From assembly GCF_947623445.1 (NCBI RefSeq), contig NC_135240.1:22196001-22260000 (forward strand): a DNA stretch of 64,000 nt, given 5' to 3'. Origin of the DNA: Clavelina lepadiformis. Its lineage: Eukaryota; Chordata; Ascidiacea; Aplousobranchia; Clavelinidae. Shown here piece by piece: positions 1 through 16,110 of this stretch; the stretch's first letter is position 1; each line of letters opens with the position of its first letter. The notes under the pieces were generated by a model. The model was given only the letters and a program-made list of their open reading frames with translations. It did not search any database and had not been told where the DNA came from. The position numbers and the translations under genes were made by a program.

Positions 1-362
1 GTAAATTTTTCTTTCGGATTGCCAAAACCAAAACCATATACATATATGTGTATATATAAATGTATTGCCGCACTTAATTTACATTACAACTGACAGTTTT
101 TGATAACATTACAAGAATGACACTAATTGTTTTTGCCTTGCCTTGTTTTATGAAAGACCTTCAGTGAAATATATTAATTTTACAACCAATGAACTCACTT
201 TCATCATGGAGAAAATTACCAGCAATCCACCCGCTTCTGTAATATTCCAGCACAAAATATGAAGTGCTCGTCTAAACACTGATCCTGATTGAATGCTGCA
301 GTTATCTGATAAAGACAAATCTTATTTAAAGATTATGAGGTCATTTTCAATAAAATAACGTT

Positions 363-368
363 TTTATT
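363..368 (-). terminator. Candidate poly(A) signal of the left-end minus-strand gene
   Basis: AATAAA on the minus strand, about 80 bases downstream of the stop codon at 445-447. The spacing fits a short 3' UTR. No cleavage site can be seen directly. Confidence 0.4.
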
Positions 369-444
369 TCCCATTCGAAAAGGGTCACAACTAAATGCAT
401 ATTAAAAAAAGTTGCATTGTAGTTCCAGAGACAATATATACATG

Positions 445-832
445 TTAATTTAAATACATCTTCATTTGAAAGTTCAATATATCTTCAGACATTTTCAGAT
501 TGATACCTAGTTTGTTAAAACCATTTTTTCTAATGTCTCGTGGTGGCCGATTGTACTGAAGATCAAAAAAGGTACAGGCAGTTACTGATCCATGATACAA
601 GGCAAACATAAGCTGGCTCAAGTTAAAAACTGCTTCCGCTTGCCTAAGTGCTACAAACAACATTTTTTTACGTACATTAATTACCACTAAATGTTCTGGT
701 TAATATTTTGCATATGAAATGAAAGAAAATATACTTCAGGTGATTTATCAGAATAATACCTATTAAAGGAGGGCCTTGAGCTGTATTCTCCATATCTGAT
801 GAAGTCCAAAGAAACGGAAGGCCATCTCTGGT
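445..832 (-). CDS. Last two coding exons of an unidentified minus-strand gene
   Basis: Two exons join in frame on the minus strand. The first runs 832 to 760, after a TTTTCTAG acceptor and before a GTATTATT donor. The second runs 650 to 445, after a TTGTTTGTAG acceptor, and ends in TAA. The first exon leaves one base, which completes an Ala codon with the second. Joined, they encode about 92 residues. Recognisable stretches are DGLPFLWTSSDMENTAQG in the first and LRQAEAVFNLSQLMFALYHG in the second. A TTTATT at 363-368 (AATAAA on the minus strand) lies about 80 bases past the stop and is a candidate poly(A) signal. I do not recognise the family. The matching splice phase and protein-like composition are the reasons to believe it; function is unknown. 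Confidence 0.55.
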
Positions 833-1302
833 CTAGAAAAGTTGATTTAATATAAAATATCTTGATAAAACAAAAACTACAAAAAAGGAACCAAGATTTT
901 TTTACCCCGACTTGTAACTAAAGTGACAAACCTGGCAACACAATGTTGAAATCAAATGATCTGAATCAAAGTTATCCAAATCAGCAAATGAAAACCATTT
1001 TTTTGCAATGTAATGACCCTTTTTTTGACACACTAAAACATTTTCTGCAGTGGTTCCTCCCACCTGGATACAAAAAGCATTTAAAACAGGTTTTAATCAA
1101 GTCTTTATTTTCTGACACAAGCCATGTAAACAATTTTTAGACATCATACTACATTAAATTGGCTATGAGAACCTCATGGCTGTATCCAATTAAGTGTGGT
1201 AGATGGTTTCTTTCGAATAGGTTTAATTTTTTTAGAAAAATATTTGCTCTACAGTAGTTACTGAAAGACCTAATTTTTTGCAGTCACAATATGACTAGAA
1301 CC

Positions 1303-1428
1303 ATGTTGAGTTACGTTGAGCTCATGTTAAGTCAAGCTATTTTGGACATTTGACTCGAGTCAAGTCAAGTCATGAAAAAATGTGACTTAAATCCACTAAA
1401 GTCAAGTCAACGACTGGGGTCATTAGGT
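1303..1428. repeat. Imperfect GTCAAG/GACTT-rich repeat tract
   Basis: The stretch holds many overlapping copies of GAGTCAAGTCA-like words in both orientations, for example GACTCGAGTCAAGTCAAGTC near 1352-1371. A similar tract lies at about 32780-33104, which suggests a dispersed repeat. No clean ends or target duplication were seen. Confidence 0.4.
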
Positions 1429-1589
1429 ATGATACAACACTGACTCGAAACAGCACCATGCTGCAATGAATATAAAATAAAATGACATATCCCAGCTAAT
1501 TGTCTTCATAATTTCATTGTTTCTTAAAACAGAAATGAAGGCATGACAGCCTATTTATTTTGCTTGAAGTTTTAACTGGTACTGGTATG

Positions 1590-1714
1590 ATAATCTTTAT
1601 CTTCAGACTGAAGAAATTCTTTGCATGACTTAAACACGGAAACAATTCTTTATCGGTCGAGCTAGGATTACAGAACTAGCTTTTGTGCGAGTTTCAATTG
1701 TCAAACATCTTTTA
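1590..1714 (+). repeat. Dispersed repeat, copy 1
   Basis: About 120 bases that align along their whole length with 3651-3770. Shared blocks in order are TAATCTTTATC, GACTGA(A/G)GAAA, GAC(T/C)TAAAC, TCG(G/C)TCGAG, CTTTGTGC and TTGTCA(A/C)ACAT. The two copies are clearly diverged. No target duplication or poly(A) tail is visible. Confidence 0.55.
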
Positions 1715-1989
1715 TATAGTATTGCCTGAATTTACAACTGTCCATCATGTCCACTGAACAGGAGAAAGTGCCGTTAATACATTATCCAAGGGCATTACAA
1801 CGGTAACTGAAATGCACAGTTTATCAAAATCTTAGCTATGCTAACCTGTAAGGTACCAGTATTAAACTTTAGGCGTTACAGTCTAACTTTTTCTGCTAAA
1901 AAATTCCAAACTTGCAACATAAAACTACATTTTAACTTTTAACCTACTTTGCAAAAGAACATACAGCGTGATACCATACGAAGTCTTAC

Positions 1990-2807
1990 CATGTCTGCTT
2001 TTAAGGCGTTTCTGTGTTATAGGTATCGATGTCAGCACTGCAATTCGACCAGTTGTAGTTATATGCCAGTTCCCTGAAGTCAAGCTGCAAAAGAGTGCTG
2101 TAAACAACAACCTGGAAAGATACGGTGCCGGTAGGCTACTTTTAAAGCCCAGTTTCTCAAATTCGTTTCCAAGATGAAGAGAAGTCGGCACTTGGATCCA
2201 GAGACAAACTCTACAAAACCAAAGTAACAACGTTGTCTCTGGTGCCAAACAATATTTTCCTACACTTCATGTACAAGTTGTTGTCAAAAATGACCCTTTG
2301 AAAGAATCTCAGCTGATTTGAGTGTTTTGCATTTATTCTATCCCTTGTTCTACAACAATCAGATCCTATGATGCAACAAAGAAATTGTCACAGCTGGCTA
2401 CCAAGCAGGTTTTATCACGTGATTTTTAAAATTTTGTCTGTTGACAGAGACAACACATCAAATACAAGGGACAACTGGTGAAATGCAGAAATTTTATTTT
2501 TGCTTATTTTTGCTTCATCAGGGCGCCCAAAATGAGTTAACGAAACATTGACAGAAATAAATTTTTGTATTTCACAAGTTGTGCCTTGTATTTGATGTTA
2601 GTATGCCTGGTAGCAACCAAAGTATTTTTAGAGACAACACATGTCAACAAAACTTTGCTCCATCACATGATCCCACTCCTTCATTCGTACATACACTGAT
2701 ATACAGCATACAATTTTACTTAATAAAATGAGGCAAAAATCATACCTAATCTGCTTTCGAATGTTAATGTATAACTGTATAGTTGTGGGCGCCATTTTAG
2801 AGACCAT
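1990..2807 (-). CDS. Candidate 5' coding exons of an unidentified minus-strand gene
   Basis: A possible first coding exon runs from an ATG at 2807 down to 2746, before a GTATGA donor, and encodes MVSKMAPTTIQLYINIRKQI plus a split Arg codon. It joins in frame to an exon starting at 2210 after a TTTTGTAG acceptor. That exon reads VCLWIQVPTSLHLGNEFEKL and onward. It ends either at 2112 (GTTGTT donor) or at 1990 (GTAAGA donor, the better match). These may be the start of the gene whose last exons lie at 832-445, but exons between 1990 and 832 were not found, so that link is an inference. The WIQVP...LGF pattern faintly recalls the N-terminal region of NUDT6-type proteins. I saw no Nudix box, so I do not assign it. 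Confidence 0.35.
2455..2597. mobile_element. Miniature inverted-repeat element with about 45-bp terminal repeats
   Basis: The left end reads ACATCAAATACAAGG and the right end is its inverse, CCTTGTATTTGATGT. The inverted match continues inward for about 45 bases, through CACAACTTGTGAAAT-like sequence, with a few mismatches. The middle is short and has no coding potential. A 13-base direct repeat, AGAGACAACACAT, occurs at 2446-2458 and 2630-2642, around the element. The family is not recognised. Confidence 0.55.
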
Positions 2808-3650
2808 AGTTAAAGCAGAATCTTTGGCTACCACGCAATGAAAAAAATGCAAAAGGTCTCTCTTTCAAATCAGAATTTTTAGGTTTTATTAATGCTTAAT
2901 AGACCTTCAGGGTTGTACTGCCAGGGACTGATTTGACAGATATTAAATTCACCGAGGATAATTTTCCGTGGTTGAATTGAATGGGGTTGAGTTGACCAGA
3001 GTTCAATTGACTTGGAACCAAAAGTGAATATTCATCGGAATTTGCACGAAAGGTAAGTTCTGTAACTGCGGCTCAGGCACTGAGAAATATTCGCGGACTT
3101 TTTCCAAAGACTTTCTTATGTCCGAAGATAAAGGCTGTGATACCATACCTAATCAGAAGTTTTTAAATGTTTCCCGACATTGTTCAATTGTTTGCGCTTG
3201 GTTCATTCCTTTGGATTTGAGATAATGCATATGACAACTTTATTGAAACTTTTCGTTATTTTATGTTTAAAATGAATTTTTACAAAAATTTGTTACTGGC
3301 GGATTTCATCTCTTGTGAAATGGAATATCTTTGAATTAAATACTGTGTTCAGTGTGCTATAGCTTCTTCATGGCTGTATGTTTGAAGATGACCTTACTTA
3401 GGGGGTTTACCTAATGTGACCTAAAGGAGCGTTCAAGCTGCGCCCTGCCAACCAAGGAGTGTTTTCACTTTTAAACTAGTTTCAGTCGTTTGTCTTGTTT
3501 TGTTTTCTACAAAACTTGGCTGGTTTGTAACATCGGGTAATGAAATATCACACTAACGTTTTGATAGTGAAGTAATTTTAGCAACTTACTGTATATCAAG
3601 CGTGTAATTTTTGTGCGTTTGGTGTGGTATGGCAGTATATGGCGTATAAT

Positions 3651-3770
3651 AATAATCTTTATCCTCGGACTGAGGAAAGTTTTTGGACGACCTAAACCCA
3701 GCGATCGCTCCTCATCGCTCGAGTCCCGCTAACCTTTGTGCAAGGTTCGATTGTCACACATTTTTTTATT
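3651..3770 (+). repeat. Dispersed repeat, copy 2
   Basis: Second copy of the repeat at 1590-1714, in the same orientation. It contains GGTTCGATTGTC, which looks a little like a tRNA B box, so a short interspersed element is possible. I could not find a matching A box and do not claim one. Confidence 0.5.
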
Positions 3771-4198
3771 TGCTTTTATTTTAAATCCTATTGCTCAAAT
3801 TTTAAACTATGTTGGCGATATTCAATAAACAAAAATAAACATCATTAATGCTCTGTCCGCGGCCATGTGATCTACTTTCTGTTGCTTACATTACAGTATT
3901 AATTTCAATTTCTTACAATATAGGTAAAATACTATCAAAATAACTTTTAAGCCTTATGAAAAACTTACAGCTTGAAATCTAAATTTCCTCGCAATTCATT
4001 TTACCTACTTCCTTGCATGTTCTTGCAAGAGCCCAACCTTAAGAGAAATACTACTTTTATCAAGGCCTAATGTTCAGACTTCAGTAATATTTTTGGTGCA
4101 GTTTATTGTTGAGAGCAGGTTATGTTTATTTTTTCATAATTTTTGTGCGGTTTAGATTTGAAGAAATATGGTAAGAAAGTTATTGTGTAGGTGAAAGG

Positions 4199-4310
4199 GG
4201 GTCTAGTAAAGAAGTGCACAACCTCCACATGTTGCATTTATATATGCTACTAGACCACTGCTACCCGAATTGTGACGTCATTAAGTTGTGCACTTCTGCA
4301 CTATAGACCT
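4199..4310. mobile_element. About 110-bp inverted-repeat element, copy A
   Basis: The ends are inverted: GGGTCTAGTAAAGAAGTGCA at the left and AAGTTGTGCACTTCTGCACT then ATAGACC at the right. The inside holds TGCATTTATATATG and TGACGTCA. A second copy lies in the opposite orientation at 34550-34651, matching over nearly the full length. Copy A shows no obvious target duplication. Confidence 0.65.
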
Positions 4311-7300
4311 TGCAGTTGTGTTGTTTTATATACACTATTTCATATATATTGAATTTCATTAAACAGTGGAATACATGTTGTTAAATGTTATGCAACCTTT
4401 ATTTGCTTTTTGTAATGTCTTTTTAGAAATAATTGGTGTTTACATGTTTGGGTAACTTATTGGGATTTTTCTTCATAGAATGTTATAGTGAAATGTTAAG
4501 CAAAACTTAAAACAAACTGAAAATTATACCAGTTTTTGAAAGGAATATGCATGTAATGGCATGCATTGTTTATAATAAATCGGCATACGCATGAAAAATG
4601 TAAACATCTGCAAGTTTTGTGCATCATACATGTGCCGAACTTCTACCATAGAATAGCAAATTGTTTCAAGGCAACATGATATATGCATTGAAACAATTAT
4701 TTGAAAGCTTTTGTTTTAGGTTTTGCATCATTCAATCAAGGTTATAATAACAACCACAACAAATCGTAACTCCACTCAAGTCATTTCAGACAACTCACTT
4801 ATATCAAATTTAGTCATTTTAGAATGTGACCTTGGTCATTATTAGCGAATACCACGAATCTCGACACACCCTGATCTCGGTAGCCTTTCTTGGTACTGAC
4901 CTCAGCATACCCCGGCACATGATTACTCTTTTTTTTCCTTCTCGAACTATAGATTCTGTACTGCTGTAAGGCAAGCTATTTCTTGTCATGTCCAAGCTGA
5001 CTGTAGGCTCAGAAGGATCATAATAACTTTGTTAAAAAAGACAGTAATTATGTATTATTTTACAAATTACAGTGCATTGCAATAAATAGGAGAATATCTG
5101 CAGACGGTATGAAAGACGCTAAATAAACCTTTTCATGATTTTTTAACTTATTAATATTTTTTCTTGATTTTTTTTTATTGTACTTTATATTCTTTTTCAT
5201 AATTTACGAGTGGCAATTAATTGACTAACTGTTTGACAAAAAAGATATTTCTTATGCAGCAACTCAATTTGTAACTAAAACGTATGTTTAAAAAAATCTA
5301 ATACACTATAGAATGGTAGGAAATAAATTATTGCAAGTGTTTTTAATATCAGTCATAATGTTACCAGTATTAACTACTGAGAATTACATATTCATAGTAT
5401 TCAATATTTTATAAATTGTAGTGCTTGTAAAATATGCCGGATATTATTGTATGAAATTCCAACAGCAAAGGTAACAATATCTTAATTCTTAGAATGAAAT
5501 ACATACCAATGCTCATTCTAATACATCACAAAGACTGAAAACCACGCAATCATCTTGGAATGCATTCTTCACTACAAAATGATGTCGTGGCACAGGGAAA
5601 AATTTAACTATCTAATTTTTGCATTTTTAGTATTTGTATCCAAGCATCATTTAGTGCTTGTAGGTGGCAATATACTTTGCATAAGTTTAAAGTTAAAATT
5701 GAACGCTGATGATGTTTCGATGTCATGTTTTATTAATTTTGGTACATACAATCAGTTTAACTTATTTACATGCAGTTTTGCGTTTTGAAATGCTAAGCGG
5801 ATGCACATTAAATTTTGACTGTTACCCAATGTTTTGGACAGCATGCCGTAATAATTGGTCATGGCTCATGACTGTTATGTGTTTTATTTTGATCTTCTTG
5901 GTCTGAGGTTTGGGCTACATTAAACTTGGCAATCAAGGTATAATGGTGATATTACCACGAAGTTTATATATTACCGACAAAGTTACCTATTAACCACTTT
6001 TATACTACATAAGAAAACCATGTTAATGTATATATCTATCTATTGATATACAGTACTAGAATAACCTTATTCCATAAGCAAATCAAGATTCAAGACATAC
6101 AAGAACATTAAAAAATATTAAACTTGGTTAACTATTTCTATATTTTGGGTTAAATTTCATGGTTAGGTTAGTTTTAACTAAATTTATAAATTACCACTTT
6201 CAAAAGCAACTATTATGTGTTTTGGATTATTCCTGCAATGGGATTACATATGAACCTTATGTGACTACTGAGAAACTTTAAGAGCCTTTTTTGACGTGTT
6301 CTACCTGAAACAGGATGTTGCGCTGTTAAAGGTTTCAAAATGTTTTAATCCTGTTTGTAGCGTGTAGACATTGGCACTTGGTTTAATATTGTTTGGTTTG
6401 TTCCATTAACTACATATCATACTTATTCAATTATTTTGTTTAATCCATTTAAAATCCCAGCTTTTCTTTATAGAAACTCAAGTTGTTTTAACTGTTTGAT
6501 ATTGATATTGTTCATTGTTGTAAGTCTACATAGGTAGGATTTAAGCTTGAAAAGAAAGCATCACCTGAATAATTTCAATAGAGGTGACGTTGACTTCAAA
6601 TCTATTGTCACATCACTGTCAACTTCTTCAAAGAGATCTTGGACAAAGTAATCACTTAATGCTATAAGAAAGGTTATGCTGTTAGACCAATAAGCTTTGT
6701 TAACATGTAACAGGACTAACAGCATAAAAGTGTTGTCTGTATTGGCGATTGCGTAACGTTTGTCTTATGTAATTTCAATCAATATTTTGTGTCCCTATCG
6801 ACTGACTAATTTTGAATGAGGAAATTTGGACTGGGAGATTATTTTTATGGAAAGTAATGCGTATTGCGGAATGAACGAGAGGTTTTGGATCTGTCGTGTT
6901 AAGGTGTTACCGGTACGCAAAAAACAATCTTTTCTTTCGCTTAGAACAAAACTTAACATTTCTAGCAGGTAAGCTAAAAATAGTGCGGGTGACCGGGCAA
7001 CAATGCGTAGTTCTTGTTGTTGTCGAAAACAATTTTTCTTCAGCAAGTAAAATACTTTAAGCTCTCGAGTTTCGTTTTATTTTATCTGACGTGTTTCGTT
7101 ATCGGCGATGCATGGAGTGTAAAATAAACAAAAGTATATCGCGCGCCACCAGACTAGATAAAACTTTGAAATGTTGCAAGTAAGCTTGGACGGTATTTTC
7201 CCCTCTTTTATCGATCTTCAGATCAAGTGCTGCCCATATGGTGTATTTCAGAGCATAAATAATTCATCTCCGTTCGGCCGATGGTTGGAAATTCCACTTC

Positions 7301-10300
7301 GCTGGCTGACGACGTCCTTTAATCTATAGTTCTGAACGAGTTTAAGCGCAGTGGTCAGTTATGAAAATGGACGTTACAGAAAGCTATTTATTAGTAGTTT
7401 ACGCGTTTAATCGTCGCCGGTGGTAATTCGTTGGTGATTGTATTCAGTTGTGATCCAGATGACGTATGTAATTTGATCGCGTTTTTGCCGTATATCCGAT
7501 GATTATTACTTGGGCGTGTTCGGAATTTTTTTTTGTACAACTAAAGGTCAACTTTTTCACTGTCCTTTGACGTACTAACCGCAACGTGCGTACGTAGAAC
7601 AGGACGTTAGCAGACATTTTTTTAATCAGGTATAACCGGGATATTACCATGGAACAGAGGAAACTTATGGCAATTTTCGGGATTGTTTGGTCTTGGCTAA
7701 AACTTTATGTTTTCCAGCTGACGTCAATTATGGTCACGAGCTACAGTTTTCGTGATAATTTTGTTTTTGTAAGCTGTGCTAACGTCAGTTTAAGTGTGAC
7801 TAACAAGACGTTGTAGGAGAGATTATGAATTTGTATGTTTTTTAGCCAGTTGTTATTTGAGATCTAGATTGTTTGAAAACTTGCAACTTTGTTAGGCAGC
7901 AGTAGTCAGTAACGGAGTAAGTTAGCTTCTCTTAAACATTTGAACATTCAGTAGCAAACTGCCCATCCATGGCATCAAGCTGTAGCATTGTTAGGCAACA
8001 TAATGGGAAGGCTTTTGACGCTAGAGCGTATTTACTTATTCCTATGGCGTCGTAAATTGCTCCTCCGAAGGAAAAGTAACCGTAAGCAAACATGGTACAA
8101 CCCACAGAGCAAAGTTATGTGACGTATGGACAAATAACACAGAACGGTTCAATGAAAGGCATTTTCTATCGCTTCGAAGTCCTAACTATTCATTACTTGA
8201 CAACTGCTCCAGCAACCGAACATACCAACCGAAGTCACGACTTAACAAATAAGAAAAACAATGAAAATGTAATTGATTTTACCGCATTTATTACATTGTA
8301 AATTATAATTAGCGGTCCGCAGCCAATCACATTTTGTTACGTCACTTGAGCATCAGCGTCAATTTGTTCGATCACTTATTTTTGTTGTAATTATGTTCCG
8401 AATATGAGTGGAGAAGTACCAAATGCTTGTTTAAAATTTTTTTGGTTTTGCTTTTTTTCCTAATATTATGAACTCTGTTTGTGTTAACGAAACAATAGCC
8501 AGCCGTGTGACCCTTTACACGTCCGATATTCTTAAACCGCTATTTTGGTTGCTTTAGTCGTTTATATTTATGATTTAAATTAAAGTAAAGTTGTCCTACG
8601 ACGCACGGTTAAGTTGATTAAGTTCGGAATTCCTCAGGTGCTAAAGCAAGTGTTTTGATGTTTTCAAAATAGTACTGTATAGATACATCAGTTTATTGGG
8701 AAAATATTATGTTGTTACCACGTTTTCTCCTGATAAAAATCACCGTCGTGAGCATTTAAGTCGGAAAAATAACAGATTGAGCATCGATTTTTCTTGCTTG
8801 TGACGTATTTTAATTATCTTTCCCAATTTCGCGTAAATGTAGATTGACTCTGTTCATTTGTACCCTGACTGGTTCATTTGGGTCCATCAGTAAATCCTTC
8901 CCGAAACTTTGGTGGTTGGTTACGCTGAATGTAGAAACCAATGCTGGAAAACGACAGGTGCTTCTCATGTTCTGCAGGAAAGATAACTTTGAGAAATTGT
9001 AACGAATAGCTTACAATGCTGGAGGAATTATACCGAGTTCATAATACCCGCGTTATCGAAAGTCGTATTACGTCTCAAGTTAATGAGCAAATCACGGGCC
9101 TTAAAAAGACACGCGGTTTAACACCTGCGTAGGATGAGGTGTGTGTTAAATCTCAATTAATCGACGTCCGATCATCTCGTCTACGCTTGTATTCATAATG
9201 CAGCATAGGCGCATAGCGCAATATAAAGCCATCAGCGAACAATAACCGGATATAGTCTGTTTGTTACTGCTCTATTGTTATTGCTGAAATCCCATGAAGA
9301 TTCACGCTTGTTATAGTTAGTTGTACCTAATTGCACTGCAAATGGATTAAGTTTAAGTTTTGCGATTTAAGTCCCCACTTGTTGTGTTTTCATAGATTTA
9401 AGTGAAACTAATATGCATTAAATTGCAAATGTATAGAAAATGCAAGCGATATAAAAGGCCCCTTGCTCATGTTCAACAATAAACTTAGGACATTAACTTA
9501 TGAACAAGCAAGAGTTTAGACTTTTTAAACAGTATGCTAGCACTAGCAGACAGTAAATCAGTGTTAAGGTTTCTATCTTGTGCGCGTTTAATGGAGAAGT
9601 GCTGTGACAGAGTGACGCGGCTTCTAAATTATTGATGTGCTTGGTACACGCCTTGGCCTCCAATAACCGAAGATTACTGCCGCAATTAGCTTTATGTGTA
9701 CTTTCCCAAAGATCTCATTCCTAATTACAAGTCACAAACTGTAATTAATTATCAGCAAGCATTTTCGTATTTCCTTTCGTCTCTTTTTCTAATATGAATT
9801 CCAAGTTCAAGTGTGTGTGTTACTGGAGAGCAATACTAAAAAATTGCCGGTGAAACCTGCGATTAGACTACTTTTCTGCTGCCAGTTTAAGACGTCAGAG
9901 TGCAAAAAAGGCACGCAGTACGCTTCATACATGGCCAGTTAACCACTTACCAAACACTGGAAATAACCGAGATGCAAATGATGCAAGCGATCATGCAAGA
10001 AAGGTTGATGTCTTAGCAACATCGGATGGCAGCTTTGAAGAAAGATTAGCATTACGATACGGATTTCGAATTTCTATTGAGCCGTGAAATACGCTGTTCT
10101 GTACATTTTGGCATTATCAAGACCTAAACGAGTTTACAGATAAATTTTTTTCTGCCAAATCGATTTATCAATTACGCTAGGGCACTTTCATTTAGACTCG
10201 GAAAGTATAGCAATCGGCGATATTGCGTGCCTGTGTATGTGTAGGTTCGACTCTTTCCTTTATCGATTAATCAATACCCTGATGGTTCCGTATTTGCATC

Positions 10301-11675
10301 GCTTTGTATGATGCCCTGCAGTTTCAGCTTGAAGTATGTTTTTTACGATCTCATGTTCTTTTGCCAAACGCCCGCAGGCAATGTCAAAAAGTTGAGTGTG
10401 TTTTCATGGGCTATTAAACATTTTTATCTAAAGCCTTACGTGGTTTAAGATCGAGTTAATGCAGATATGGGTTGTACTGTACAGGAAGAATTTTTACTTT
10501 TCTGTATGATTGAGACAGTTAATGAATAGTTTTGCTGTTGTTTTTGTATATGTGCTATAATTGCAAGCAAAGCGATACACGCAAGCTACGCATATATCTT
10601 CAAGAAACACTAAACAATTATTACAGATGTAAGATTTGCGGTGAGCGGTTATGATTTGTGTTATATAAATAAGACATCAAATGATCAACCAATTCAGTGT
10701 TAACCTAACAGTCTAAAGTTTGCATTTCAACCTATTAATTTATTCACTATTCTCGTGCCCTTTATGTGGGGAACAAATACTAGCGCGAGGCGTTATAGTT
10801 ACAGGAAACACTTACCTTTTAAATATCAGGATTACTTCCTCAATAAAAAATATTCATTACCGTAATACACTAGATATTAGAGCTTTAGTTTTTCAGTTGT
10901 AGAAATTCGGCATACTGCGATAGCGTAGGGGCTAAAGCTGTCAGTTCTATCCATTTAATTCAGGTAGTTTTGGATTTATGTAACATACTGCTTATGTGTG
11001 CTTATAAACGCCTGCTCCAGGTTTAGGGTGATATTCATGGTAAAGCGAATTAACGTCTGCTAAGGATGCATTGTGTTTGCTTAACTGTTCTCTAGGATTA
11101 CGATAAAACTATTGATATAGATCTTATATGAAGGGCTTATACGAACTATGTTACAACATGTTTTTGTTTCTTTTAAGACATAGGTTGAACGTTATAATTT
11201 AAGAGCTTTTAAAGGCAGAAGACCACCAAAACTACAAATTTGTACTTAGCAGCCCATTGTGAGGTTGGGAATTTCGGTTTTGGTAATGGAAAATTTTAAT
11301 TATTCGGTCAGGGATAATTTTTGGCGTAGGCCGTAGTTCCTGTTTTTAAAGAGTCATGCTTGCATTAGCAGAAAGAATTTAGCGTGTATTCATTTGAGGT
11401 CAAGCGATTGTACAAAGCATTATTGAAATTGTTTGTCTTTCGCAACAGCTTGTGCGTGCACTCTCTACTTTTAAAGGTTTGATGTAATAGAAGCGACCGT
11501 GGCTACGTTATATGAATAAAAATGTATTTTTCTGTTTTTCGTGAACAACAGTCGTATAACGTATACATTTACAACAGGTTTAGGTAACTTGTATAAGAAC
11601 AGAAACAGAGTATTTTGCGCCGGCACATCGTAAGCTAAAAGTGTCGTGTAGGTTCCAGAGCCTCAAGGAAGAAGC

Positions 11676-16110
<4,435 letters not shown>

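Larger units (their letters stand above)
2860..11640. other. Non-coding stretch upstream of the synaptotagmin gene
   Basis: No convincing coding exon was found here. The open frames are short and lack splice partners. It holds one copy of a dispersed repeat (3651-3770) and one small inverted-repeat element (4199-4310). From about 7 kb to 11.6 kb CpG is visibly more frequent than in 4.3-6.5 kb. The right part presumably carries the promoter and enhancers of the synaptotagmin gene, but no TATA box or other core element could be pinned down. Confidence 0.5.

Noticed and set aside
8092..8301. 69-codon open frame upstream of synaptotagmin
   Set aside because: No splice partner, no recognised motif, and the length is expected by chance in a region this large.
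10240..10262. GGTTCGACTC, a tRNA B-box-like word
   Set aside because: I could not pair an acceptor stem or find an A box at the right distance, so it is not called as a tRNA.
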